From Bacillus sp. OV166 (GTDB taxonomy: Bacteria; Bacillota; Bacilli; Bacillales; Cytobacillaceae): a DNA stretch of 64,000 bases. The notes under the pieces are model-generated. The model was given only the letters and a program-made list of their open reading frames with translations, did no database searches and was not told where the DNA came from. The stretch covers positions 5,031,001 to 5,095,000 of the forward strand of contig NZ_FXWM01000001.1 in NCBI RefSeq assembly GCF_900177675.1. Reading direction: 5' to 3'. Shown here in pieces: positions 8,675 to 17,878 of the stretch (positions are counted from its first letter, which is position 1; each line of letters starts with the position of its first letter). A program made the position numbers and the translations under genes.

Positions 8675-9709
8675 CTATTTATTTTGATACAACTTTGTTA
8701 AAACAGCCGTTAAATCCTTACTAAAAAATTGTAATAAGCTAATGACTCGAGAATATTCCATTCTTGTAGGACCAAGGATGGCAATCGTTCCTAAATTTTC
8801 AGCCCCTGCTGAATAGGTAGCTGTGATTAAGCTGCAATTATCCATGACACTATTATTATTTTCTCTGCCAATTTTGACGTGAATACCCGCTGAATCATTT
8901 CTGATTAAGTTATAGATCCACTCTTCTTGGTCAATCATGGTTAGCAGGCTGCGGAGTTTTGCTACATCATGAAACTCCGGCTGGCTTAACATATTTGTTT
9001 TTCCACCAAAGAAAAGTTTTTCATTACTAGGCATTTTTAATGAATCAGCGATCGTATACAGCATTAGATCATAATTATGGATATGCTGCCTTAAGAGCAT
9101 GGCAACTTCCTTATAAATTTTATCATTTAAGTCTTCAAGAGGAACTCCCGCTAAACGATCATTCAAGATATTTACTGTTTTTTCTAAATCACTTGCATCC
9201 ACGGAGGGCGGTAAAGAAAAGGTCCTGTTTTCAACATGTCCCGTATCTGTTACAAAAATAGCCACCGCGGTTTCTTTATTTAATGGGATGATTTGAATTC
9301 TTTTCAACTTATTAATACTTACTGCAGGACCAAGGACAATCGATGTGTAATTGGTTAGTTCCGATAATATTTTTGCTGACCTCTGAATAATTTTTTCGAA
9401 CTCGAAAATTTTCTCAGCAAAAATCGACTGAATAATTGATACATCATGCTGATTTAACACCTGTGGAGACAGGAGATGATCAACATAATACCGATAACCT
9501 TTTTCCGATGGGACACGCCCTGAAGAGGTATGTGTCTTTTCAATATATCCCAACTCTTCAAGGTCGGACATTTCATTGCGAATAGTTGCCGAACTAAAAG
9601 AGATTTCCTCTTTTTTCGACAAGCTTCTTGAGCCGACTGGTTGGGCAGATCGAATAAAGTCATCAACAATAACCTGAAGAATTAACAATTGACGATCTGT
9701 TAACAACAT
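8675..9709 (-). CDS. hrcA: Heat-inducible transcription repressor HrcA
   Basis: HrcA represses heat-shock genes by binding CIRCE operators. The N-terminal winged helix (LTDRQLLILQVIVDDFI through IRNEMSDLEELGYIEK and HTSSGRVPSEKGYRYYVD) is followed by the family's GAF-like and dimerisation regions; 344 residues, normal. Its own operator lies 13 bp upstream of the start, giving autoregulation. The start ATG has AGAGGTG 4-6 bases upstream. First gene of the operon hrcA-grpE-dnaK-dnaJ-prmA-rsmE-mtaB. Confidence 0.98.
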   Translation of the reverse strand: MLLTDRQLLILQVIVDDFIRSAQPVGSRSLSKKEEISFSSATIRNEMSDLEELGYIEKTHTSSGRVPSEKGYRYYVDHLLSPQVLNQHDVSIIQSIFAEKIFEFEKIIQRSAKILSELTNYTSIVLGPAVSINKLKRIQIIPLNKETAVAIFVTDTGHVENRTFSLPPSVDASDLEKTVNILNDRLAGVPLEDLNDKIYKEVAMLLRQHIHNYDLMLYTIADSLKMPSNEKLFFGGKTNMLSQPEFHDVAKLRSLLTMIDQEEWIYNLIRNDSAGIHVKIGRENNNSVMDNCSLITATYSAGAENLGTIAILGPTRMEYSRVISLLQFFSKDLTAVLTKLYQNK

Positions 9710-9721
9710 TCATCACCTCTG

Positions 9722-9748
9722 TTAGCACTCCTAGTTACCGAGTGCTAA
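9722..9748. promoter_or_regulatory. CIRCE operator
   Basis: A perfect CIRCE: TTAGCACTC, nine bases, GAGTGCTAA. It lies between the hrcA start codon and the -10 element, so HrcA bound here would block initiation or early elongation. Confidence 0.98.
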
Positions 9749-9753
9749 TTATA
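9748..9753 (-). promoter_or_regulatory. -10 element of the hrcA operon
   Basis: TATAAT on the minus strand, overlapping the edge of CIRCE by one base. No good -35 hexamer is seen at the standard distance; the stretch there is T-rich. Confidence 0.6.
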
Positions 9754-9841
9754 CTAATAAATTATCAAAAAAGGGGGGATCGTGTCAATCAAAAAGAAAC
9801 ATAGACGAGCCGAAGTATGACTGTTAATAAAATCCAATGCG

Positions 9842-10975
9842 TTATCTTAAAAATGCCTGAAAAACTTCATTTCCTAACAACCGGCCCTTTTTTGTTAAAA
9901 ATATATGATCTTTCCCCACTTCTAACCACTGTTTAGCAGTTAATTCCGCAATCTCTTTTTCGAATAACTGAAGTGGATCAACAGAAAACTTTTCAATAAA
10001 GTGACGGACCGATACCCCGGCTGTTTTGCGTAAACCTAAGAACATTTCTTCTTCCATTTGTTCTACTTTTGTGGTCTGATGTTCCTCAATAACAGGGAGT
10101 ATACCATTATTAATTTGGTCCATATATCTTTTTAACGGACCTGTATTTGAACGTCTTATCCCATTTAAATAACTATGTGCCCCCGCTCCAAACCCATAAT
10201 AGGATTCGTTGTTCCAATAGGCTAAGTTATGCCTGCTTTCAAAACCAGGTTTGGAGAAATTACTAATTTCATATTGGTTAAAGCCATGCTTTTCCATTTC
10301 TTCCATTAGTAATTCATACATGGCTGCTTCCACATCCTCACCAGGAGTTGGCAGCTTTCCTTTTTTCAGTAAGTTATAAAAGACCGTTTTCGGTTCAATG
10401 ATTAAGGAATAGGCTGAGTAATGTGAGATATCAAGGGAAAAAGCTTCTGTTAACGACTCTTTAAAATCAATTATCGTTTGTGACGGTAAACTGAAGATCA
10501 GATCGATGCTGATATTGTCAAAGCCTAAAGATTTTGCGTTATCAATGGTTTGATAAACATCTTTCGCTTTATGAACGCGACCGATTTTTTTTAGTAATTC
10601 CTCATTAAAGGTTTGCACACCAAGACTAAGGCGATTTACACCTGCATCTTTTAATATTTGTAATTTTTCCTTTGTTAAATCACCTGGGTTCGCTTCAAAG
10701 GTAAATTCCAACTGCTTGCTCTTGGATAAATTCTTGTTAATACTCTCGCAAAAACGATCCAGTTGCTGCTCATTTAACGATGTCGGCGTACCTCCACCGA
10801 CAAATATCGTTTGCAGATCACTTGTGGGAAAATGGTTAACCGTCATTTTCATTTCTTGATCAAGAGCATTTAAATAGTCATCTACCGGCTGTCCCTTTAG
10901 AAATACTTTATTAAAATCACAATAATGGCAAATATGTTCGCAAAAGGGGATATGGAGATAAGCAGATTTAATCAT
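9842..10975 (-). CDS. hemW: Radical SAM heme chaperone HemW
   Basis: Relative of oxygen-independent coproporphyrinogen III oxidase, now regarded as a heme-binding chaperone that delivers heme to respiratory proteins. The radical SAM CxxxCxxC is at C12, C16, C19 (CEHICHYC), as in HemW and HemN. The glycine-rich SAM motif FVGGGTPTSL and the C-terminal HemN domain follow. ATG 10975 is chosen because GAGGAA lies 9 bases upstream; a GTG nine bases further out abuts that site. 377 residues. It sits downstream of lepA, as in B. subtilis. Confidence 0.93.
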   Translation of the reverse strand: MIKSAYLHIPFCEHICHYCDFNKVFLKGQPVDDYLNALDQEMKMTVNHFPTSDLQTIFVGGGTPTSLNEQQLDRFCESINKNLSKSKQLEFTFEANPGDLTKEKLQILKDAGVNRLSLGVQTFNEELLKKIGRVHKAKDVYQTIDNAKSLGFDNISIDLIFSLPSQTIIDFKESLTEAFSLDISHYSAYSLIIEPKTVFYNLLKKGKLPTPGEDVEAAMYELLMEEMEKHGFNQYEISNFSKPGFESRHNLAYWNNESYYGFGAGAHSYLNGIRRSNTGPLKRYMDQINNGILPVIEEHQTTKVEQMEEEMFLGLRKTAGVSVRHFIEKFSVDPLQLFEKEIAELTAKQWLEVGKDHIFLTKKGRLLGNEVFQAFLR

Positions 10976-11056
10976 TTCTTTCACTTCCTCTGTACTTGTA
11001 ACAAAAAGAGGCTAGAATTCGCCCGAAAAAATGGCTTGTCCTAACCTCCCGCTAGT

Positions 11057-12892
11057 TTATTTTTTTGTGTTGTTATCATCCATTTTTAAGACTGCCATGA
11101 ATGCTTCTTGTGGTACTTCAACGGATCCAACCTGTTTCATCCGCTTCTTACCTTCTTTTTGCTTCTCTAACAATTTACGTTTACGAGAGATATCTCCACC
11201 ATAACATTTTGCTAATACGTTTTTACGCATGGCTTTAATTGTGGAACGAGCAACAATTTTTTGACCAACTGCAGCTTGAATAGGAACCTCAAACTGTTGT
11301 CTTGGAATAAGTTCTTTCAGCTTTTCGACAATGATTTTTCCGCGTTCATACGCAAAATCTTTATGGACAATAAAGCTGAGTGCATCGACTTTTTCAGCAT
11401 TTAACAATATGTCCATTTTAACCAGACTCGAAGGCTTATAACCAATTAATTCGTAATCAAAGGATGCATATCCTCTTGTGCTTGATTTTAATTGATCAAA
11501 GAAATCGTAAACAATTTCCGCTAATGGCATCTCATAGATGATACTCACCCTATTTTCAGCCAGATATTCCATTGTAACAAAAATCCCGCGTTTAAGTTGG
11601 CACAGTTCCATAATAGTTCCTACATAATCATTCGGAGCCATCATTGTTGCTTTTACATACGGCTCTTCCACACGGTCTATTTTTTGCGGATCTGGTAAAT
11701 CCGATGGATTATCCACCTTTATTTCAGAACCATCTGTCATGTGAACGTGATAGATAACACTTGGTGCAGTCGTAATTAAGTCGATTTTGAATTCACGCTC
11801 AATCCGTTCTTGAATGATTTCCATATGAAGAAGTCCTAAAAATCCACAACGGAAACCGAATCCAAGTGCTTGCGATGTTTCAGGTTCAAATTGAAGTGAT
11901 GAATCATTTAACTGCAGCTTTTCAAGCGCTTCACGCAGGTCATTAAATTTCGCTGTATCAATTGGATATAACCCGCAATAAACCATTGGGTTGAGTTTGC
12001 GGTAACCAGGAAGGGCTTCTGTTGCCCCATTTTTCGCATTTGTAATCGTATCACCGACGCGAGTGTCACCGACATTTTTAATCGATGCAGATAAAAAGCC
12101 AACATCTCCGACGGTTAACTCATCAAGCAACGTCGCTTTTGGTGTAAATACACCTACCTCATTCACTTCAAATTCTTTCCCAGTAGCCATCATTCTTACT
12201 TTGTCGCCAACTTTAACAGTTCCTTCGACAACACGGATGTAGGCAACAACACCACGATAGGCATCATAGAGGGAATCGAAAATCAGCGCTTTTAATGGTG
12301 CTTCCGGATCTCCTGTTGGTGCAGGAACTTTTTGCACAACCTGTTCAAGGATTTCTTCGATCCCGATACCTGCTTTAGCTGAAGCTAATACAGCTTCTGA
12401 AGCATCTAAGCCGATGACTTCCTCAATTTCACCGCGGACCCGTTCGGGGTCAGCACTAGGTAAGTCGATTTTATTGATGACTGGTAATATTTCAAGGTCG
12501 TTATCAAGGGCAAGGTAAACGTTCGCTAGTGTCTGTGCTTCAATTCCTTGTGCAGCGTCAACGACTAAAACAGCCCCTTCACAGGCTGCAAGGCTCCTTG
12601 ATACCTCATACGTAAAATCGACATGTCCCGGTGTATCAATTAAATGGAAAATATATTCTTCTCCATCTTTTGCTTTGTATTTTAACTGGACGGCATTTAA
12701 CTTAATGGTAATCCCGCGTTCTCTTTCAAGGTCCATTGAATCTAAAAGCTGGTCTTTCATTTCCCGAGAGGTTAAGGCATTGGTTTTTTCCAAAATTCGG
12801 TCAGCCAATGTTGATTTCCCATGATCGATATGGGCAATAATCGAGAAATTTCTAATTTTTGATTGTCGTTTAAGTCTTTCATCATTGTTCAC
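11057..12892 (-). CDS. lepA: Elongation factor 4 (LepA)
   Basis: Ribosome-binding translational GTPase. The G motifs are clear: AHIDHGKSTL, DTPGHVDF and NKIDLP in the first 140 residues. Domain II, the EF-G-like domains III and V, and the LepA-specific C-terminal domain (AKCYGGDISRKRKLLEKQKEGK) follow. 611 residues, full length. The gene precedes hemW by 81 bp and both probably share a transcript. Confidence 0.98.
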   Translation of the reverse strand: MNNDERLKRQSKIRNFSIIAHIDHGKSTLADRILEKTNALTSREMKDQLLDSMDLERERGITIKLNAVQLKYKAKDGEEYIFHLIDTPGHVDFTYEVSRSLAACEGAVLVVDAAQGIEAQTLANVYLALDNDLEILPVINKIDLPSADPERVRGEIEEVIGLDASEAVLASAKAGIGIEEILEQVVQKVPAPTGDPEAPLKALIFDSLYDAYRGVVAYIRVVEGTVKVGDKVRMMATGKEFEVNEVGVFTPKATLLDELTVGDVGFLSASIKNVGDTRVGDTITNAKNGATEALPGYRKLNPMVYCGLYPIDTAKFNDLREALEKLQLNDSSLQFEPETSQALGFGFRCGFLGLLHMEIIQERIEREFKIDLITTAPSVIYHVHMTDGSEIKVDNPSDLPDPQKIDRVEEPYVKATMMAPNDYVGTIMELCQLKRGIFVTMEYLAENRVSIIYEMPLAEIVYDFFDQLKSSTRGYASFDYELIGYKPSSLVKMDILLNAEKVDALSFIVHKDFAYERGKIIVEKLKELIPRQQFEVPIQAAVGQKIVARSTIKAMRKNVLAKCYGGDISRKRKLLEKQKEGKKRMKQVGSVEVPQEAFMAVLKMDDNNTKK

Positions 12893-13001
12893 GGTATTTC
12901 ACTCCTACTATACTCGCACATATACACTATTTTGAATTATAACAATAGGATTAAGAAGATTCAATGGAAACTCTAATAAGATTATTTCCTGAAATAAAAT
13001 A

Positions 13002-13022
13002 GCGGCACCCAAAAGGTGCCAC
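13002..13022. terminator. Hairpin after the DUF3679 gene
   Basis: GGCACC-CAAAA-GGTGCC stem just past the stop of the DUF3679 gene and ahead of lepA. The minus-strand downstream sequence is only moderately T-rich, so termination may be partial. Confidence 0.55.
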
Positions 13023-13031
13023 TTACACGTT

Positions 13032-13358
13032 TTAATCAGCTATGAGATCAACTATTTTTTCGGAGGCACCTGATATCCCTTCAGACATCTTCTTTCCCAT
13101 CGAAGAGAAAAAATTATAAGCACTTATTTCTTCGAGTTTCTTCTTCTTTGCCTCAAGATCATGGCTTGAGATATCATTCCCCAGAAAGGTAGCTCTTAGG
13201 TCACTGTCCGTTTCATTTAAACTGACAGCATTTTGAAAATTGGGATCATCATAGCCTTTCATTTTATGAATACCATCATTAGCTAATTGCATTCCTACTA
13301 AAACAGAGATTAACATGAGAGCGCTTAAGCATAAGCTTTTTAACATGAACATCTTCAT
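13032..13358 (-). CDS. yqxA: DUF3679 (YqxA-like) protein
   Basis: Small protein of unknown function, 108 residues with an N-terminal hydrophobic segment (about residues 6-27) that could be a signal anchor, followed by a charged helix-forming region. The start ATG has GGGAG 8 bases upstream; the frame is open further upstream but that part overlaps spoIIP. Its position between lepA and spoIIP equals yqxA of B. subtilis. The location beside spoIIP and gpr suggests, but does not show, a sporulation link. Confidence 0.8.
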   Translation of the reverse strand: MKMFMLKSLCLSALMLISVLVGMQLANDGIHKMKGYDDPNFQNAVSLNETDSDLRATFLGNDISSHDLEAKKKKLEEISAYNFFSSMGKKMSEGISGASEKIVDLIAD

Positions 13359-13377
13359 AAAAAATGCTCCCTTACAT

Positions 13378-14580
13378 CTATTGTTTATTGGTTGATTGCT
13401 CAACATCCTGGTTAACTTTTTCAGCCTGCCAGTAAAATTCACTAAATACATCGGCAAGCGCGTCAGCCGACCGATTTAATTCTTCAAACGTATTATCCAC
13501 TCCGCCAAATTCAATCAAAAGTGCATTTTCAGACAGGTTTTGATTGTAGATACTGTTAGAGCCAGCAGCGTTTTTAATCATAACTCCCCTGCTTAAACCT
13601 TTATACTTCTTTTGTAGGAGATCGTGTAGCTCCTTTGCTAGTTTTGCATTCTTTTCATAATTTGGGTTTTTACCACCGATAATAAATGCAAGTCTGGCAT
13701 ATGATTTACCATTTATACTTACGGTTGTTTGTGGTTTTCGTTGTGAATCCCGATGAATATCAATAATATAATTTATATCTCGGTTTGATGCCATTGCTGC
13801 TTGAACAACCGGACGGGATTCTTGGTACGATTTAGCATAACTTAAATGTTTTTTATTTAAGTTCCCCTGAATATCAGTTTTATCAATAAAAGTACCGATT
13901 CCTCGATCTTCTAAGCTCGTTTTTAGTTGATCGCCGATTTTGGTTACGTTAATCTTTGAATGATATGCAGTATCAGGATCGTTGACTCCTTTTAGATATG
14001 GGATATACGATTCCCGATTATGTGTAAAGTAAACATACATAACCTTACGCTTGCCTGTTGTTTTACTAGGATCAGCAGGCGGCTTTTCACCTGCAGGCGT
14101 TTCGATACTATCTAAATTCTGCAGTGATGCCTCCCGCTCGGCTTTCATAATCTCAATCGGTGGGGCGGATTCTATTGGCATATTGGTATAGTTAGTTCCC
14201 TCGCCAGCAACAACAATTTTCCCATCAAATTGAAAGAATCCAGGAAGCTCTCTGCCAAGCAGGCTTCGGGGATCATTTAAATTAATATTACTTGATAGCT
14301 TAAATACTAAGTTGGTTAATTTAGGAGTTGCCGTCCAGTCTTGTCCAACTGATAAAAAATGATGGTTTTCCCAGCCCATTAATTGATAAAGCAATTCTCC
14401 ATTCACATTTGTTGCAGCCTGATTTACTGAAGATGACATAGGCCGATATTGTGGTTTTAACGAGGTTAATAATCCACTAATTGAGAAAATCATTATCATA
14501 AATATTAACAGTAATCCAGCGGCTTTAAGTAAACTTGATCCTTGTACCATAACAAACGTTCCTGAATTTCTAGCTTTCAT
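13378..14580 (-). CDS. spoIIP: Stage II sporulation protein P
   Basis: SpoIIP is a membrane-anchored amidase and endopeptidase that, with SpoIID and SpoIIM, degrades septal peptidoglycan so the mother cell can engulf the forespore. The 400-residue protein has a hydrophobic anchor near residues 15-40 and the SpoIIP/amidase domain, with VYFTHNRESYIPYL, IIDIHRDSQRK and LIEFGGVDNTFEEL carrying the expected His and Glu zinc ligands. ATG 14580 follows GAGGTGG. It is next to gpr, as in B. subtilis, where it is transcribed under sigma-E. Confidence 0.96.
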   Translation of the reverse strand: MKARNSGTFVMVQGSSLLKAAGLLLIFMIMIFSISGLLTSLKPQYRPMSSSVNQAATNVNGELLYQLMGWENHHFLSVGQDWTATPKLTNLVFKLSSNINLNDPRSLLGRELPGFFQFDGKIVVAGEGTNYTNMPIESAPPIEIMKAEREASLQNLDSIETPAGEKPPADPSKTTGKRKVMYVYFTHNRESYIPYLKGVNDPDTAYHSKINVTKIGDQLKTSLEDRGIGTFIDKTDIQGNLNKKHLSYAKSYQESRPVVQAAMASNRDINYIIDIHRDSQRKPQTTVSINGKSYARLAFIIGGKNPNYEKNAKLAKELHDLLQKKYKGLSRGVMIKNAAGSNSIYNQNLSENALLIEFGGVDNTFEELNRSADALADVFSEFYWQAEKVNQDVEQSTNKQ

Positions 14581-14599
14581 GGTTCCACCTCGCAAATCG

Positions 14600-14632
14600 G
14601 ATTCTAGTAAATATTATGAAGATACTAGAATC
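14600..14632. repeat. Perfect 10-bp inverted repeat upstream of spoIIP
   Basis: GATTCTAGTA and TACTAGAATC separated by 13 bases, 20 bp ahead of the spoIIP start. No T run follows on either strand, so it is not an obvious terminator; an operator or a leader hairpin is possible. Confidence 0.5.
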
Positions 14633-14706
14633 GATAGAACCACTAGTTATATTTTCGAGGCACTTCCTGTAAAACATAGATTTCGAAAGTACCTCTAAAA
14701 ATTCTG

Positions 14707-15831
14707 CTATTTTGTATAATACCCAGCATTCTCTTGGTCCACTGCACTATGAAGCGAGGAATTCAATCCGTTCGCAATCAAATTTGCCATATCTTCAATA
14801 AAAACGTCTACTTCCTTTGGAGTGACCATTAAATTATGTCCGATAGGAGATAACACCTCATAAATTAATTTTCTTTTTTCATCATCCTCTAGTGTACCAA
14901 TCATCCCAAGAAACGTCTTACGGTGCTGTTCCTCAGGTAAATCCTCTTCGGTCAATTTTCGCTTTTCTCCGAAACTCATTCCTGCTGGTGCAAGTGCCCT
15001 GGAAGGCCGATTTCCTTCACGAAGTTCTTTCCCAAAATGCTTGAGAATAAAATCAATCGTATCACTTGTAATGGAGACGGCATCGACAACGGTCGGAACT
15101 CCAATCGCAATGACAGGAATACCCAAAGTTTCCTTACTCAGTTCTTTTCTTTTATTACCGACACCGGAACCAGGATGAATGCCTGTATCAGAGATTTGGA
15201 TTGTCGAATTAACTCTTTCAATCGATCGTGATGCTAGTGCATCAATGGCAATCACAAAATCAGGTTTTGTTTTTTCAACAACTCCAAATATGATATCACT
15301 TGTCTCAATCCCGGTTAAACCCATAACACCAGGTGATAATGCACTTACGGATCGATAGCCTTCTTCGACATTTTCCGGCTGAAGCTGAAAAAGGTGACGC
15401 GTAACCAACAAGTTTTCACATACCATGGGTCCAAGTGCGTCTGGGGTTACATTCCAATTTCCGAGCCCAACAACAAGACACGAATCCGTCTTTTTAATCC
15501 CAGTTCCCTCCAAAAAGTAAGCAAACTCTCTAGCGAAAATTTCTTCCACCTTTTGCTGTACCTCTGTATTTTGCTGGCGAATCCCTTGTACTTCTACCGT
15601 TAAATATCTACCAGCCTTTTTGCCCAGCTGTTGTTCACCCTGTTTGGTCACTTCAACTAATGAAATCTTTATGTCATCAACATCTTTTTCCTTAATAATC
15701 ACGCCTTCAATTTGTGAAAGATCTTTCTCTTGCCCGACAGTTCCTTTCTGCTGTGTAAGGACCATTTCCCTTGCTTCAATTGCCAAATCCGTTCGAACGG
15801 AGTACTGACTTAAGTCAATCGACTCACCCAT
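14707..15831 (-). CDS. gpr: Spore germination protease GPR
   Basis: Aspartic-type endopeptidase (family A25) that degrades small acid-soluble proteins at germination. It is made as a zymogen with a short N-terminal propeptide: the first residues (MGESIDLSQYSVRTDLAIEARE) match the family region removed on activation. Later conserved blocks VVGLGNWNVTPDALGP, IDALASRS and DTGIHPGSGVGNKR are intact. 374 residues. The ribosome-binding site is GGGAG. In B. subtilis it is made in the forespore. Confidence 0.97.
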   Translation of the reverse strand: MGESIDLSQYSVRTDLAIEAREMVLTQQKGTVGQEKDLSQIEGVIIKEKDVDDIKISLVEVTKQGEQQLGKKAGRYLTVEVQGIRQQNTEVQQKVEEIFAREFAYFLEGTGIKKTDSCLVVGLGNWNVTPDALGPMVCENLLVTRHLFQLQPENVEEGYRSVSALSPGVMGLTGIETSDIIFGVVEKTKPDFVIAIDALASRSIERVNSTIQISDTGIHPGSGVGNKRKELSKETLGIPVIAIGVPTVVDAVSITSDTIDFILKHFGKELREGNRPSRALAPAGMSFGEKRKLTEEDLPEEQHRKTFLGMIGTLEDDEKRKLIYEVLSPIGHNLMVTPKEVDVFIEDMANLIANGLNSSLHSAVDQENAGYYTK

Positions 15832-16048
15832 TATTATTCACTCCCATCAAAATTTTCCTAAAATCTAGAAACTATTCCCTATTTTTGCCCTTTCCGGCAT
15901 AAATCATGCAAATGATATTCTTCTTCGTAGAAACAAGTATTGCATTATAGGCTTCCATTTGATAAAATATTTCATGTTCTGAATTATTTTTTATGAATGT
16001 TAAGTCGAGTTCATATAGTGTCTCGATTCTTTGTAGGAGGTGAAAGTA

Positions 16049-16309
16049 ATGCCTAATATTAAATCTGCTATTAAGCGTGTAAAAACAAGCGAAGCTCGTA
16101 ATGCTCAAAATACAACTGCGAAATCTGCAATGCGTACTGCTGTTAAGAAAGTAGAAGCTGCTATTTCTACTAACGACGGTGCTGCTGCTAAAGAAGTATT
16201 TGCAACTGCTGCTAGTAAATTAGACAAGGCTGCTGCAAAAGGTCTTATCCACAAAAATGCTGCTGCTCGTAAAAAATCCCGTCTAATGAAAAAAACTAAC
16301 GCTCTATAA
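16049..16309 (+). CDS. rpsT: 30S ribosomal protein S20
   Basis: Primary 16S-rRNA-binding protein of the small subunit, 86 residues, very rich in Ala and Lys (PNIKSAIKRVKTSEARNAQN). The ATG at 16049 is preceded by an optimal AGGAGG at 16035-16040. It is transcribed alone in the plus direction between the divergent gpr and the convergent holA, as in B. subtilis. Confidence 0.98.
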   Translation: MPNIKSAIKRVKTSEARNAQNTTAKSAMRTAVKKVEAAISTNDGAAAKEVFATAASKLDKAAAKGLIHKNAAARKKSRLMKKTNAL

Positions 16310-16318
16310 TTGAGCGTA

Positions 16319-16353
16319 AAAAAACGATTCCCTTTAACAGGAATCGTTTTTTT
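16319..16353. terminator. Bidirectional terminator rpsT / holA
   Basis: CGATTCC / GGAATCG stem flanked by runs of A and T, able to end transcripts from both directions. Its T run overlaps the last bases of holA. Confidence 0.9.
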
Positions 16354-17368
16354 ATTTCTTTAAATGAAATAGAAACATCTCAATCAATAAAGATTTATTC
16401 ATGCCTCCTGTTTTCATTTGGAAGTCCGCTTCAGCAAGGAGGTCAATTATATTAGCCAATTCTTCATCTGTAAATTTAGGAGCTTGACCGAGAGCAAGTT
16501 TGACTCGGAATGGGTGTGTTTTCAAGAAACCTGCTATTTGCTGCTGTCCATATCCTCTTCTCGAGAGCTCCTTCACTTGGTAAATTAACCTAAATTGTCC
16601 TGCCAACAATGCCAGAATCTTAATCGGCTCTTCATTTTGTTTTAACAAATCATAATAAATTCTTAAGGCCTCATCGAGTTTTCGCTGAACCACTTTTTCA
16701 ATGAGCGTAAAAATATTTTGCTCTAGTGAACGAGCAACTAATTTTTCCACTAGGCTGACATCAATTCTTTTTTCATCTGCCGCATATAATGCTAATTTGT
16801 CCACTTCACTGGTAATCATAAACATATTTGTTCCAACCAAAGCGAGCAATTGTTCAATAGCATCAGGTTCAAATTCAATCCCACTTCTTTTCGCCCTGCT
16901 CTTTACCCAGTTCCGTAAATCATGTTCATTTAACTTTTTGGCTTCGACTATTTCAGCATTTCTTTTTAATTCTTTCGTTATTTTTTTCCGTTCATCCAAT
17001 TTTTCATATGGTGCCGAAATAACTAATACTGAGTAGGGTGCCGGCTCTTTTAAATACATTTCGAACCTAGAAAAATTATGATCAATCTTTTCTTTTGATT
17101 TTTCAGCCGTTAAAAAAGCAGGATTATGTAAAAAGATAATTTTCTTTTCTCCTAAAAAAGGAAAAGTTTCCGCATCTTCGATTGCAACCTCAATTGGCGT
17201 TTCCTCTAAATCATAGCTCGCAAAATTAAAATCCTTTTCTTCTTCGTTTAAAATATGGTTAAGTAATAATTGCTTTGTTTCATTTATTAAGAATGTCTCT
17301 GTTCCAAATAATAAATAAATAGGAGCAATTTCCTTTTGTTTAATTTTTCTCCAAATATCCACTACCAT
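16352..17368 (-). CDS. holA: DNA polymerase III delta subunit
   Basis: Clamp-loader delta subunit that opens the beta sliding clamp. 338 residues with the family pattern: IYLLFGTETFLINETKQLL at the N-terminus, FPFLGEKKIIFLHNP, and the C-terminal collar domain (KILALLAGQFRLIYQVKELS). No P-loop is expected or seen. GGGGAG lies 9 bases before the ATG. It corresponds to B. subtilis yqeN. Confidence 0.96.
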   Translation of the reverse strand: MVVDIWRKIKQKEIAPIYLLFGTETFLINETKQLLLNHILNEEEKDFNFASYDLEETPIEVAIEDAETFPFLGEKKIIFLHNPAFLTAEKSKEKIDHNFSRFEMYLKEPAPYSVLVISAPYEKLDERKKITKELKRNAEIVEAKKLNEHDLRNWVKSRAKRSGIEFEPDAIEQLLALVGTNMFMITSEVDKLALYAADEKRIDVSLVEKLVARSLEQNIFTLIEKVVQRKLDEALRIYYDLLKQNEEPIKILALLAGQFRLIYQVKELSRRGYGQQQIAGFLKTHPFRVKLALGQAPKFTDEELANIIDLLAEADFQMKTGGMNKSLLIEMFLFHLKK

Positions 17369-17438
17369 TTGTCAGCGCTCCCCTTCTCCCACTCATATAT
17401 ATGGTAAAGAAGCTTGGACAATTTGACAAGCATTTAAA

Positions 17439-17472
17439 GGGAATTAGCACTTATCAATAAGTGCTAATTCCC
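17439..17472. repeat. 34-bp perfect palindrome between holA and yqzM
   Basis: Two 16-bp arms beginning GGGAATTAGCACTTAT are separated by CA. No T run follows. The centre contains TTAGCACTT and AAGTGCTAA, which resemble CIRCE half-sites with one changed base each and a 6-base instead of 9-base spacer. A TATAAT at 17477-17482 lies just to the right. Confidence 0.6.
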
Positions 17473-17668
17473 AATCTATAATGAACGCCTGCAATAGAAG
17501 CCCTAGGATATTCTATTGTCTGGCGGAGTTCCTTGTGTAAGTTTAGTGTAGCCTTTTATCAGTCTCACTATTTTGACAACTCTTGTCAGTTAAGGAAAGC
17601 AATTTGATGTACGCTGGATTTTTTCTTGAGAATGACTTATACTATATGTGAAATAGGAGGGGTAGACT

Positions 17669-17803
17669 GTGAATGAATTTGAAAAAGATGTGCAAAGTAA
17701 ACGAAACGACGCGATTGATTCTGGGGTAGGATTTGGGGTTTCCTTTGGTTTTTTTGCCATAATGTTTATTGTTGCTACAGTCATTAAAGTAATCGGTTCA
17801 TAA
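17669..17803 (+). CDS. yqzM: YqzM family small membrane protein
   Basis: A 44-residue protein read from a GTG preceded by GGAGGGG. The N-terminal half is polar (NEFEKDVQSKRNDAIDSGVG); the C-terminal half is a single membrane segment (FFAIMFIVATVIKVIG). The position between holA and comEC and the sequence fit YqzM of B. subtilis, whose function is unknown to me. A strong terminator follows. Confidence 0.9.
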   Translation: MNEFEKDVQSKRNDAIDSGVGFGVSFGFFAIMFIVATVIKVIGS

Positions 17804-17830
17804 TGAATGGCTACATATGGGTAATTTAGG

Positions 17831-17855
17831 AGACTGCATTCGTGCAGTCTTTTTT
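17831..17855 (+). terminator. Terminator of yqzM
   Basis: AGACTGCA-TTCG-TGCAGTCT followed by six T residues; a stable UUCG-type tetraloop hairpin. Confidence 0.92.
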
Positions 17856-17878
17856 AATTTTTCTTGAGATGCTTTATC

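Noticed and set aside
9040..9261. Plus-strand frame inside hrcA
   Set aside because: Shadow frame of the hrcA coding sequence; hrcA itself is full length with all family motifs.
15872..16108. Minus-strand open frame of 78 codons between gpr and rpsT
   Set aside because: It overlaps the rpsT ribosome-binding site and first codons antisense, has no good ribosome-binding site and no recognisable family.
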